Positions 52,252 through 60,997 of a stretch of 64,000 nt of DNA are shown in pieces (position 1 is the stretch's first letter; the number at the start of each line of letters is the position of its first letter). The notes under the pieces were generated by a model. The model saw only the letters and a program-made list of their open reading frames with translations, was not told where the DNA came from and ran no database searches. The position numbers and the translations under genes are program-made. Source of the stretch: Bacteroidales bacterium (GTDB taxonomy: Bacteria > Bacteroidota > Bacteroidia > Bacteroidales > UBA932); NCBI GenBank assembly GCA_017437125.1, contig JAFSBV010000001.1, positions 243,894-307,893 on the forward strand, in the 5' to 3' direction.

Positions 52252-53625
52252 TCAGGCAGAGAAGGATACGCCGTCAAAGGCCAGCGACGGTATCTGCCAT
52301 CTTGCGCTTTCACGTGCATCCGTTCCTGCTGCAAGAAGGTTGTTCCACAATTCTATGATGTTGCCGGTTATCAGCATCTCCCTTACAGGATGGGTTATCC
52401 TGCCCTTGCTGAAAGCGAAACCTTCTATACCGAAGGAGAAGTCTCCTGTCACAGGGTTGCAGTTGCCCCCGTTGAATCCGCTCACGAGAATACCGTTTCC
52501 GGCGAGTTTCATCAGATCCTTCAAAGATACTTCTTTTTCCGCTGACTGCAAGCGCTCTCCCTTGATATATGGCATCAGACATGGCCTTGAGACATCTTCC
52601 ACCGTCGGTTCCACTCCCATCTTGAGAGCCATGTAGGTATTGACGAAATATTGTCTTACCACTCCGTTCTCTATGATGGCAGAATCTTTCGTGGCCACTC
52701 CTTCGGTATCGAACAGCCTTGAACCGTTCTTTCCCGGGGTCCTTGCCAGATCCATCAGTGTCATTCCTTCGCTGAATACCTTCTTTCCCTCGGAATCTTC
52801 CAGGAATGACATCTTCTGCTGGATGGATGTCGCATTCAGGGCTGTCAGGAGAGGGGATACCAGTCTGGAAGCTACATTCGTATCGACTATCATCCTGTAT
52901 CTTCCACTGCGCCTTTTCTTCGGACCGATCTGGCTTACTGCTCTTTCCAATGCTTTTGCTCCGCATTCCGCAAAGTCGGTGTCAGCTGCCTTGGGAACGC
53001 TCTGCCACCAGTAGCCGCTGTATTTGTTGCCATCCGTATCCTTTATAGTCATCTCGGAGAACACACCGAAGGTAGTTTCCATGTGTCTTCCTTCAAATCC
53101 CTGTGAATCAACCGTATAGCTGTCATCTGCGGTACGCGAGTATTCACATTCTTCTGAAATCAGCGAATATCCCTTGGCCTCGTTTCCTGATATCAGCCTG
53201 TCGTATATGCTGAGCTTCATGGCATTTGCAAGCATCGTGTCGGCATCCATCGACTCATGGCTTGCGTCATAGAGTCCGAGCTCAAGACCGGTTACGGCAT
53301 CTCTGGCTGTACGCTCCGGGGACGGAAGCTGCCTGCATGCATCTTCTCCCAGCATCCTTACCATCACGATGGCCTTGCCGACAAAGTCCTCCAGCTCCTT
53401 TTCTTCAAGCCTGTTGGTAGAGAATGTGCCATATCTGCCATTGACGAACAGATACAGATATATGGAGCGGTCAGCAGAATGAGTCACCTTGTCGAGCTCT
53501 CCGTTCAGGATGGTATATGAATCCGACACGCATTTGTTCAGATATGCTCTTACACCATCCGCACCACATGAAAGCGCATGACTGATACAGTGTTTCGCTA
53601 TGTTCTTTTCCTCAGTTGTAATCAT
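52252..53625 (-). CDS. TldE/PmbA-family protein
   Basis: 457 residues of the TldD/PmbA family. It lacks the HExxxH zinc site present in the neighbouring protein, as TldE subunits do. Features are YTILNGELDKVTHSADRSIYLYLFVNGRYGTFSTN near the N terminus and NGGNCNPVTGDFSFGIEGF, the PmbA signature, near the C terminus. It should pair with TldD in a heterodimeric metalloprotease that degrades or matures peptides. The gene follows tldD by 31 bases in the transcript. Confidence 0.93.
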   Translation of the reverse strand: MITTEEKNIAKHCISHALSCGADGVRAYLNKCVSDSYTILNGELDKVTHSADRSIYLYLFVNGRYGTFSTNRLEEKELEDFVGKAIVMVRMLGEDACRQLPSPERTARDAVTGLELGLYDASHESMDADTMLANAMKLSIYDRLISGNEAKGYSLISEECEYSRTADDSYTVDSQGFEGRHMETTFGVFSEMTIKDTDGNKYSGYWWQSVPKAADTDFAECGAKALERAVSQIGPKKRRSGRYRMIVDTNVASRLVSPLLTALNATSIQQKMSFLEDSEGKKVFSEGMTLMDLARTPGKNGSRLFDTEGVATKDSAIIENGVVRQYFVNTYMALKMGVEPTVEDVSRPCLMPYIKGERLQSAEKEVSLKDLMKLAGNGILVSGFNGGNCNPVTGDFSFGIEGFAFSKGRITHPVREMLITGNIIELWNNLLAAGTDARESARWQIPSLAFDGVSFSA

Positions 53626-53656
53626 CTTCTTCCGTGTGTTTCCAATTGTTTCGGAA

Positions 53657-55084
53657 TCATTCGCCTCCGACTGTGAGCGAACTGATTAGGACGGTAGGCA
53701 TTCCGCATGATACGGGAACGCTCTGATCCTTTCCGCATGTCCATGTGCCGTTGTCTATCTTGAGATCGTTGCCGACTGCCACTATGTCTGTCAGGGCATG
53801 AGGACCGTTTCCTATGATGTTGATGTCCTTTACCGGTGCTGTCAGACGGCCGTTCTCGATCAGATGGCCGCTTTTCACGAAGAAGGTGAAGTCTCCCTCT
53901 CCGATCTTGACCTGTCCGTTGGAGAACTCGTTGACGTATATGCCGTTTCTTACGGACGCTATTATTCCCTCAGGATCGGCATCGCCGCTTTCCATGTAAG
54001 TGGCTCTCATTCGTGGAATAGGGTTATATCTGAAATTCTCGCGTCGGCCGTTTCCTGTAGGCGCCACGCCATACCAGCTCGCGCTGATCCTGTCATGGAG
54101 ATATGAGCACAGGATGCCGTCCTTTACCATATAGGTCTTTTCCCCAGGTACGCCTTCGTCGTCGTAATTGCCTGATCCTCTGTTGAATGCAATGGTTCCG
54201 TCGTCTATGATGTCAACACCTTCGGGACAGACCCTTTTGCCCATCTTGTCAGAGAATATCGACTGCCCCTTGCGGTTGAAGTCGGCTTCGAATGCATGGC
54301 CCATTGCCTCGTGGAGAAGAATCCCGGAAGCTCCGGCTCCCATCACGACACTCATCTGTCCGCCCTTAGGCCTGATGGCATCAAATCTTTCGTCAATTCC
54401 GCTGACGACCTCGTCGGCAAGTTCCTTCATGAGTTCCGGTCCGATGAGTTCGGCTCCCATGCGGAAGCTTCTCGATGCGCTCTTGTTTTCTGTCTTGTTT
54501 CCCTGCTGGAATACGGCAGTCACAGTCACGCTTCCCATAGGCCTTGTCTCATATGTGAGTTCTCCAAGGGAATTGTACATCATGACATCGCTTACCGAAT
54601 CCGAAAGTCTGATAATGACCTTCACTATTCTCCGGTCTCTCGAAGATACGGCTGTTTCCAGCTCCTGCATGAAGGGGAGGAATGTGTCTGCGCTCCTGTC
54701 TCTCCAGTTTTCCTTCATGGGGTACAGGTCGGACATGGTGTCTCCGACCTTCATATATGTCCTTCCGCCTGCAGCGGTTCCTGATGCTATGGCAGATGCC
54801 GCCTTTGCTGCGGCCAGCATGTCGGCCATTTCCGTATTTTCGGAATATGCATATCCTGTCTTTTCTCCCTTGAGGACTCTGATTCCGACTCCGAAGTCCG
54901 TATGGAAGCCTCCGGAAGAAACCACTCCGTCCTTGAGCAGGAGGTTGAAGAATGTCGTATGCTCGAAATACAGGTCACAGTAATCGCCTCCGTGAGCGAG
55001 AGCCGTTCCGACCAGGGTCTGCAGCTGGGTTTCCGTTACCTTGAATATGTTAAGATAATTGTTCTTCATGTCCGTCTTTCTCAT
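53657..55084 (-). CDS. TldD-family metalloprotease subunit
   Basis: 475 residues from the ATG at 55084, or 470 from the ATG at 55069; a longer in-frame reading to 55159 would overlap the preceding gene. The zinc motif HEAMGH (His258, Glu259, His263) marks the catalytic TldD subunit; YCDLYFEHTTFFNLLLKDG and FSNGQVKIGEGDFTFFVKSG are also typical. With TldE it forms the protease. It starts one base after the stop of the zeta-like kinase. Confidence 0.94.
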   Translation of the reverse strand: MRKTDMKNNYLNIFKVTETQLQTLVGTALAHGGDYCDLYFEHTTFFNLLLKDGVVSSGGFHTDFGVGIRVLKGEKTGYAYSENTEMADMLAAAKAASAIASGTAAGGRTYMKVGDTMSDLYPMKENWRDRSADTFLPFMQELETAVSSRDRRIVKVIIRLSDSVSDVMMYNSLGELTYETRPMGSVTVTAVFQQGNKTENKSASRSFRMGAELIGPELMKELADEVVSGIDERFDAIRPKGGQMSVVMGAGASGILLHEAMGHAFEADFNRKGQSIFSDKMGKRVCPEGVDIIDDGTIAFNRGSGNYDDEGVPGEKTYMVKDGILCSYLHDRISASWYGVAPTGNGRRENFRYNPIPRMRATYMESGDADPEGIIASVRNGIYVNEFSNGQVKIGEGDFTFFVKSGHLIENGRLTAPVKDINIIGNGPHALTDIVAVGNDLKIDNGTWTCGKDQSVPVSCGMPTVLISSLTVGGE

Positions 55085-55085
55085 C

Positions 55086-55703
55086 TTAGAGGGAGAGTAT
55101 CTCTCCTGTCTCATCAACAATCTTCTTCCTGTCTTCAGCAATAGCCTTGATCTTTGCATATGTGGCCTCGTCCTTTATGTTGATGATCTCGCTTCCTGAT
55201 CCTTCGGCTATTACGCGGAAAGGTATCTGCGAATTGTCTGCCAGGATCCATCTTTCGCAGATCGGAGCATATGAACTGAAGAAGTAATATATGCCGACAT
55301 GATAGCGTCTTCGTATCGTCTCTTCAGGAATGTTATGGCCGCCCGCTTCGACTCTTGCACGAACCCTTTCGACTGCCAGCTCCGGTGAATTGAGCCAGAA
55401 ATACAGGAGTGTGACGGTATATCCGGCATCCTGTGCCATCTTTACCGTCTTGAGCAGGGTCCTTGTCGCCAATGTAGTCTCCACAGCGAAGTCCATCTGC
55501 TTCTTCAGAAGATATCTGATCTTCATGATCATATATCTGCTGGCCTGTATCGAAGCCTTCGACGGATCGAACGGTGACAGCCCCTTGGCGAATTCATCTG
55601 AATTGACGAATTCCCTGCAGTCCAGCATTTCCGGCAGCAATGAATATGAAGCTGTGGTCTTGCCGGCTCCGTTGCAGCCTGATATTATATACAATCTTGG
55701 CAT
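55086..55703 (-). CDS. zeta-toxin-like P-loop kinase
   Basis: 205 residues. Walker A is SGCNGAGKTT (8-17) followed by FVNSDEFAKGLSPFDP and FAVETTLATRTLL, the substrate-binding pattern of zeta toxin / UDP-GlcNAc kinase folds, and an Arg-rich lid VERVRARVEAGGHNIPEETIRRRY (about 110-135). Zeta toxins phosphorylate UDP-sugars and need an antitoxin, but no small epsilon-like gene is adjacent. It is in a housekeeping operon, so a non-toxic kinase role is as likely. Confidence 0.85.
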   Translation of the reverse strand: MPRLYIISGCNGAGKTTASYSLLPEMLDCREFVNSDEFAKGLSPFDPSKASIQASRYMIMKIRYLLKKQMDFAVETTLATRTLLKTVKMAQDAGYTVTLLYFWLNSPELAVERVRARVEAGGHNIPEETIRRRYHVGIYYFFSSYAPICERWILADNSQIPFRVIAEGSGSEIINIKDEATYAKIKAIAEDRKKIVDETGEILSL

Positions 55704-55740
55704 AATGCAAATTTATAAATTACGCGATAGTCGCTTCGGT

Positions 55741-56442
55741 TTATTTATGGGTGACACCGTATCCGAAGAGGGCGAAATCGCCCTTACATGGATCCTCAGG
55801 CCATATTTCTCTGAATGCGTCAGTTATTTCCTGAGCGGTGACGATGTCCTTCTGCTTCCTTCCGGTCAGACCGAGGGCTGTTGCCTGGGCATATACATGG
55901 ACATCAAGCGGAAGTATCAGACCTTTCTTGTCGGAGTTCTTCCATACTCCGAGATCCACCTTCCCGTCGTCCCGGACAAGCCATCTGCGCATCATGCTGA
56001 TCTTCTTGTTCGGAGCCTTCCTGTCTTCCTTCTGACCGAATATCTGTGTCCTTATGTCGTTGTCACTCAGCCCCTCCAGAGTACCGTACTTCTCGTAAAG
56101 TACCTTGAGTCTGCCGCATATCGCCGAGAATTCACTCCATTTTATCGTCCTGTGCAGACTGACATTCTCGTCGCGATATTCTCCGTTCATTATATAATCA
56201 TATGGCTTCCAGCACATTTCGTCAAACATCCTCCCGCAATCCCTCACGATCATCGCGCGTCGTCCCCATGCCAGATGTGCGGCAAGCAGGGCTGAAATCT
56301 CAATGTCCGCAAGCGAGGCCTCTCCGGCTTCGTATCTGCGTGCGAACCGTGTCGGGAAGATTATCGGATCTTCCTGAAAATATTTCGGGTCATTATATTC
56401 TTCCGCCCACCCGATCAGGGTCTCTTTCAATGCTGTGTCCAT
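55741..56442 (-). CDS. TIGR02757 (DUF2400) family protein
   Basis: 233 residues. The conserved features are DPIIFPTRF, ISALLAAHLAWGRRAMIVRDCGRMF, NKKISMMRRWLVRDDGKVDLGVWK and LILPLDVHVYAQATALGLTGRKQKD, plus PEDPCKGDFALFGYGV at the C terminus. The family is Bacteroidota-typical and of unknown function; its fold is thought to resemble helix-hairpin-helix DNA glycosylases. First gene of the minus-strand operon, with a -7 element just before it. Confidence 0.9.
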   Translation of the reverse strand: MDTALKETLIGWAEEYNDPKYFQEDPIIFPTRFARRYEAGEASLADIEISALLAAHLAWGRRAMIVRDCGRMFDEMCWKPYDYIMNGEYRDENVSLHRTIKWSEFSAICGRLKVLYEKYGTLEGLSDNDIRTQIFGQKEDRKAPNKKISMMRRWLVRDDGKVDLGVWKNSDKKGLILPLDVHVYAQATALGLTGRKQKDIVTAQEITDAFREIWPEDPCKGDFALFGYGVTHK

Positions 56443-56449
56443 AATCTTA

Positions 56450-56457
56450 CAAAGATA
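56450..56457 (-). promoter_or_regulatory. -7 promoter element of the nine-gene minus-strand operon
   Basis: TATCTTTG on the minus strand, 7 bases before the TIGR02757 start, implying a very short leader. No TTG at the right distance. Confidence 0.5.
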
Positions 56458-56492
56458 GCAATAATCTCAAAACAGGCCATCCCGTCGGACAT

Positions 56493-56521
56493 AAAAAAGA
56501 GACGACTGTGTAAGCCGTCTC
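56493..56521 (-). terminator. terminator after the POT transporters
   Basis: GAGACGGCTT and AAGTCGTCTC-type arms (56499-56521) followed by six T on the minus strand. It separates the POT pair from the TIGR02757 operon. Confidence 0.75.
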
Positions 56522-56546
56522 CCTTTGTGATGCGCTATGAGGATAA

Positions 56547-58214
56547 TTACTCTGTTGCGGACTCGATACGCTTCATGTTGGCGAACATGAATACACCTGC
56601 GAGGACGCAGATGGCGATGAGCACAACCCAGATCGACCAGAGCGGAATCTTCATCCAGAGGAGGCCAGGAACTGTTACAAGGTAGTTTCCGATGGCTGTA
56701 GCTGCGAACCATCCTCCCATCATCATACCCTTGTACTTAGGAGGAGCAACCTTTGACACGAATGAGATACCCATAGGTGAAAGAAGAAGCTCTGCAAATG
56801 TGAGCACGAGGTATGTTGAGATGAGCCATGTTGGTGATACGAGGTCAGGGCTTACTGTTCCGCCGAGCTCCTTAGGAGATGCGAGACCGAATGAGCCGAG
56901 TGTGAGGATGAGGAAGCCTGCTGCTGCCACGAGCATTCCGAGACCGATCTTACGAGGAGCTGACGGCTCCTTGCCCTTCTTTGCGAGTGCGCCGAAGATG
57001 GCGAGTGATACCGGTGTGAGGGCTACCACGTAGAATGGGTTGAACTGCTGGAAGTCTGATGGCTGGATGCCTACAGTCTCTGGCATTCTCATGTAGAGGA
57101 CAGCTGCGAGTGCCCAGAGGCCGGCAGTTATTGCGCCTGAAGTGATCTTGGCCTTCTTTGTTTCAGCCTGGAATACGTTGAAGAGGGTATAGACCGAAAG
57201 TGCGATGATGGCGAGACACCAGATGTTGAATCCGATCCTGAGGATGCCTGTAGTGCTGCTTGCTGTGTAGTCACGGGCGAAGAGGGTCATTGTAGCTCCG
57301 TTCTGGTGGAAAGCCATCCAGAAGAAGATTACCACTGCAAATACGAAGATGAGAGCTCCGATACGGCTCTTTGTCTGTGCCGGTGTGAGCTCTACCTCTG
57401 CTGCAGGGTTTGCTGCCTTTGCCTGCTTTGCGTTTACGTCAGCGTGCTTGAACCATGAGCGGCATCCGTAGTAGATGAGTACTGAAAGTATGAGCGATAC
57501 GCATGCTACTGCGAAACCTCCGTTGTATGCGGTAGAAAGCCTTTCGATATAGTATGGTGCGAATGCTGCCATGTCCATGCCTGCCGCTCCCGGCATTGTT
57601 GCTGCGATGCCCTGGAGGTTTGCAAGGTTTTCAGGAGTGATGGTTCCGTCCATCATCTGATGTGCGAGTGCAGGAACGTTGGCATTGTAAACGAGATCAT
57701 ACTTGCTGAGCGACCAGTTTGTCATGGCCTTTGCCATTGAAGGTGCGAACATCGAACCTACGTTGATAGCCATGTAGAAGAGGCTGAATGCAGCGTCACG
57801 TCTTGAAGCATACTTAGGATCGTCGTAGAGGTTACCTACCATCACCTGGAGATTACCCTTGAAGAGACCCGTACCGATTGCGATCAAGGTGAGCGCACCG
57901 AACATCATGATCTTTCCGGTGATGTCCGGAGCGGTAGGAATCGCAAGGCAGAGATATCCGAGGAACATCACACCGATACCGATGGTTACGCACTTTCCGT
58001 AACCGATCTTGTCAGCGAGGATACCGCCGAAGAAAGGCATGAAATAAACTCCAGCAAGGAAGATTCCATAAATCTGCGTTGCCGCAGCAGCGCTGAAACC
58101 GAACTTCGCCTGGATGAACAGGAGGAAGATGGCCAGCATAGTGTAATAGCCGAAGCGCTCACCAGTGTTGGCGAGCGCGAGGGCAAAGAGTCCTTTTGGT
58201 TGACCTTTGAACAT
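56547..58214 (-). CDS. POT/PTR2-family peptide transporter (copy 1)
   Basis: 555 residues, about 14 membrane helices. TM1 has ANTGERFGYYTML; the PTR2 signatures GTGLFKGNLQVMVGNLYDD and FSLFYMAINVGSMFAPSMA are clear. POT carriers import di- and tripeptides with protons. In the ExxER motif of TM1 the first Glu is Asn (NTGER), as in the neighbouring copy. A long extramembrane stretch near 245-270 follows TM6. It is transcribed after copy 2 with a gap of 29 bases. Confidence 0.9.
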   Translation of the reverse strand: MFKGQPKGLFALALANTGERFGYYTMLAIFLLFIQAKFGFSAAAATQIYGIFLAGVYFMPFFGGILADKIGYGKCVTIGIGVMFLGYLCLAIPTAPDITGKIMMFGALTLIAIGTGLFKGNLQVMVGNLYDDPKYASRRDAAFSLFYMAINVGSMFAPSMAKAMTNWSLSKYDLVYNANVPALAHQMMDGTITPENLANLQGIAATMPGAAGMDMAAFAPYYIERLSTAYNGGFAVACVSLILSVLIYYGCRSWFKHADVNAKQAKAANPAAEVELTPAQTKSRIGALIFVFAVVIFFWMAFHQNGATMTLFARDYTASSTTGILRIGFNIWCLAIIALSVYTLFNVFQAETKKAKITSGAITAGLWALAAVLYMRMPETVGIQPSDFQQFNPFYVVALTPVSLAIFGALAKKGKEPSAPRKIGLGMLVAAAGFLILTLGSFGLASPKELGGTVSPDLVSPTWLISTYLVLTFAELLLSPMGISFVSKVAPPKYKGMMMGGWFAATAIGNYLVTVPGLLWMKIPLWSIWVVLIAICVLAGVFMFANMKRIESATE

Positions 58215-58243
58215 GTTTATCTGATTTTAATTGTGAATATACG

Positions 58244-59908
58244 TTATTTCGCAACTCTCTCGAGCCACTTCACCATGCCGAGCATCACACCCATCGAGAT
58301 GAGGCAGAATCCTGCAAACACGGCCCAGCACATCCACTGCTGAGGGAATGAGTTGAGCATTGTCACACCGAGGGCGATGAACAGGTTGCCGATGGCGGTA
58401 GCTGTGAGCCAGAGACCCTGGCAGATTCCCTGGAGATGACGCGGAGCGATCTTCGATACGAATGAAAGTCCGAGAGGAGAGATGAAGAGCTCTGCAACAG
58501 TGAGGAAGAAATAAGTGGCTATGAGTACCATTGGGCTTGACTTCATTCCCATCTTCACTGCATCGCTGAGACCTCTGAATTCGTCGCCTGAAGGATATCC
58601 CTGAATTATTGCAACGACCATGAGAAGGATGTATGAACATGCTGCGATGAACATACCGAGAGCGATCTTGCGCGGAGTCGAAACTTCCTTGCCCTTGCCT
58701 GCGAGAGCACCGAACACCCACATGATGACAGGGGTGAGGATGATCACGAAGAGAGGGTTGATGCACTGCCAGATTTCAGGTGGAATGGCTGCTGTGGTCA
58801 CGAAGTCACGTGCGAAGATAGAGAGTGACTGGCCGTTCTGGTGGAATGAGAACCAGAAGAATACAGCAACTCCGAGTACTGCGAAGAGAGCGTAGAGTCT
58901 CTGCCTGATCTCCTTTGCATTTGCTGCTCTTTCCTCCGGAGTATAGTCTGCAACCGCAGCCTTCTCCTTCTTTGCCGGATTAGGAAGCTTCTTCTTGATG
59001 GCGATGAAGATCACAAGCGATGTGAGCATTGCCACTACAGATGCGATGAATGAGAAATGCACACCTGTGTTGAAGATCTCGAGGTAGCTGTTGCAGAATG
59101 CCGCGTCAACGACTCCTGAATGACCTACCTCAGTAGCAAGTTTTGTGAGGTTCTCCGCGTCTGTGGCTGCCATAGCGTTCTGATCCTTGATGAACATATG
59201 GCAGAGACGAGGGAGGTCTGAATTGTAAGCGAGGTTGTGGATCTTGAGCCAGAAGCTTCTGAGGAGCGGAGCGATGAACGGAGCGATCACACCACCGATG
59301 TTGATGAATACATAGAAGATCTGGAATCCTGAGTCACGCTTGTCCTTTGCCTTTGCAAGTGCCTCGGGACCTTCCTTCGCAGCCTCTGCCTCGAAGTTGT
59401 CATACATCTGTCCTACGAGTGCCTGAAGGTTTCCTTTGAAGAGACCGTTACCGAATGCAATGATGAACAATGCGATGCAGGTGAGAACGAGTACCCATGA
59501 AACTCCTGTAGTCTCGGCAAATACAGGGATGGAAAGGATTCCGTATCCTGCAGCCATCACGAGAAGGCCTGAGATGATTGTCGCCTTGTAATTCTGTGTG
59601 CGGTCTGCGATGATTCCGCCAGGGAGGCTGAGGACATATATCAGAAAATAGAATACTGAATAGATCCAGCCTGCGGCACTGTCGCTGATTCCGAACTTCG
59701 AGCAGATGAAGAGAAGAAGTACGGCATTCATGATGTAGTAGCCGAAACGCTCTCCCATGTTGCTGAGTGCAGCTGCAATCAGACCCTTAGGGTGTTCTTT
59801 ACGTGCCTTGTTGATGTAGAATACCAGGAAAGGTATGACTACGATCAGGATCGCGATCAGAATCGCCATCGGACGGTTGTTCGTCCAGAGGTTGGTGATG
59901 AAAGACAT
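58244..59908 (-). CDS. POT/PTR2-family peptide transporter (copy 2)
   Basis: 554 residues, paralogous to the next gene but with an extra N-terminal helix (MAILIAILIVVIPFLVFYI). It has SNMGERFGYYIMN in TM1, NGLFKGNLQALVGQMYDN and FQIFYVFINIGGVIAPFIA. Proton-driven peptide import is expected. The first Glu of ExxER is Asn here too. It is first in a two-gene operon with a good promoter. A lysine-rich loop lies around 300-320. Confidence 0.9.
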   Translation of the reverse strand: MSFITNLWTNNRPMAILIAILIVVIPFLVFYINKARKEHPKGLIAAALSNMGERFGYYIMNAVLLLFICSKFGISDSAAGWIYSVFYFLIYVLSLPGGIIADRTQNYKATIISGLLVMAAGYGILSIPVFAETTGVSWVLVLTCIALFIIAFGNGLFKGNLQALVGQMYDNFEAEAAKEGPEALAKAKDKRDSGFQIFYVFINIGGVIAPFIAPLLRSFWLKIHNLAYNSDLPRLCHMFIKDQNAMAATDAENLTKLATEVGHSGVVDAAFCNSYLEIFNTGVHFSFIASVVAMLTSLVIFIAIKKKLPNPAKKEKAAVADYTPEERAANAKEIRQRLYALFAVLGVAVFFWFSFHQNGQSLSIFARDFVTTAAIPPEIWQCINPLFVIILTPVIMWVFGALAGKGKEVSTPRKIALGMFIAACSYILLMVVAIIQGYPSGDEFRGLSDAVKMGMKSSPMVLIATYFFLTVAELFISPLGLSFVSKIAPRHLQGICQGLWLTATAIGNLFIALGVTMLNSFPQQWMCWAVFAGFCLISMGVMLGMVKWLERVAK

Positions 59909-59953
59909 AAACTTATTGATTTAATTGATAATTATAATCCTATTATATCCCGA

Positions 59954-59982
59954 CAAAGATAGTAAATTTAATTTACAGGCAA
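59954..59982 (-). promoter_or_regulatory. full Bacteroidota promoter for the POT pair
   Basis: On the minus strand TTG (59980-59982), 18 bases, then TATCTTTG (59954-59961), 45 bases before the start of copy 2. Confidence 0.75.
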
Positions 59983-60009
59983 AATATCGGAAATCACGAG
60001 GAAAATCGG

Positions 60010-60017
60010 TATATTTG
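60010..60017 (+). promoter_or_regulatory. -7 promoter element before the acyltransferase
   Basis: TATATTTG matches TAnnTTTG, 60 bases before the chosen start. No clear -33 partner. Confidence 0.5.
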
Positions 60018-60077
60018 CTTTTCTGTAAGTCCTGTTCATATCTGTAGGTGTGTATGGACGGGTGTATTTTATTGAGT

Positions 60078-60986
60078 ATGAAGAAGTTGCTTGCAAATAT
60101 TATAAGAGGATGCATCGTGATCGTCGGGAAACTGCCTTTGAAGTTTCATTATTTCATGGGTGATATTCTTTCGTGGATCGCGGAAAAACTGCTCCGTTAC
60201 AGGTCGGACGTGGTGTGGATCAACATATCCCGCTCGTTTCCTGAAATGAAATATAAGGAACTGAAGAAGGTTTATAAGGATTTTTACCGTCATCTCGGTG
60301 AAATCGTCGCGGAAGCCATATGGTTCGGTGCCAGCGATTACAGGCGTCTCCATAAGCAGGGCCTTGTAGAGGTGATGAATCCGGAAGAGATCAATGATTA
60401 CTTCCTTTCGACCCCTTCAATGACGGTGCTCAGCACCCATTGCGGAAACTGGGAACTCATGGGAGGTTTTCTCGGCTACAGGACTGCCGGTGATGTGAAG
60501 GTGGCTATACAGGAGGAGCAGATAACAGTGGTTTACAAGAAGCTCAGCAGCGAGGTGTCTGATGATGTCTTCAAGAGGAACAGGGCTGCTGCCTTGGAGA
60601 TAGTCGGAACTTCATGCGAACTGGAATCATCCAACGTACTCAGGTTCGCCATGAAGCACAAGGATGAGAGAAGAGTCTATATCTATCCGACGGACCAGGC
60701 TCCTTACAAGAAGGCCGGCAAACATCCGATAGGGGAGTTCATGCATCAGGAGACGAATGCCATGCTCGGCAGCGTGGGCATATCCTGCAAATTCGCTCAT
60801 TCTGTGATGTACATGAAGATGAAGCACGTGAGGAGGGGAAAATATGAAATGACCCTTGTCCCGATATGCCGTGATGCTTCGCAGATGACTCCGGAGGAGA
60901 TTATGCGCAGATATTACGATCTCCTGCAGGAAGAAATAAACGAGACTCCGCACAACTGGCTGTGGACTCATAAGAGATGGAAATAA
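60078..60986 (+). CDS. LpxL/HtrB-family lysophospholipid acyltransferase
   Basis: 302 residues from the ATG at 60078; a GTG at 60048 is in frame but gives an unlikely MCMDG start. One N-terminal hydrophobic region (about 5-35) anchors it in the inner membrane. The acyltransferase motif is STHCGNWELMGG (H-x4-E), and YIYPTDQAPYKKAGKHP is a later family block; NWLWTHKRWK at the C terminus is typical of LpxL/LpxM. It transfers a secondary acyl chain to lipid A or a related lipid. Its stop overlaps no gene; DUF4831 starts 11 bases later. Confidence 0.9.
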   Translation: MKKLLANIIRGCIVIVGKLPLKFHYFMGDILSWIAEKLLRYRSDVVWINISRSFPEMKYKELKKVYKDFYRHLGEIVAEAIWFGASDYRRLHKQGLVEVMNPEEINDYFLSTPSMTVLSTHCGNWELMGGFLGYRTAGDVKVAIQEEQITVVYKKLSSEVSDDVFKRNRAAALEIVGTSCELESSNVLRFAMKHKDERRVYIYPTDQAPYKKAGKHPIGEFMHQETNAMLGSVGISCKFAHSVMYMKMKHVRRGKYEMTLVPICRDASQMTPEEIMRRYYDLLQEEINETPHNWLWTHKRWK

Positions 60987-60997
60987 CATTTAATGAT

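Noticed and set aside
54168-54983. 271-codon plus-strand ORF
   Set aside because: Antisense of tldD including the HEAMGH site; serine- and proline-rich shadow translation.
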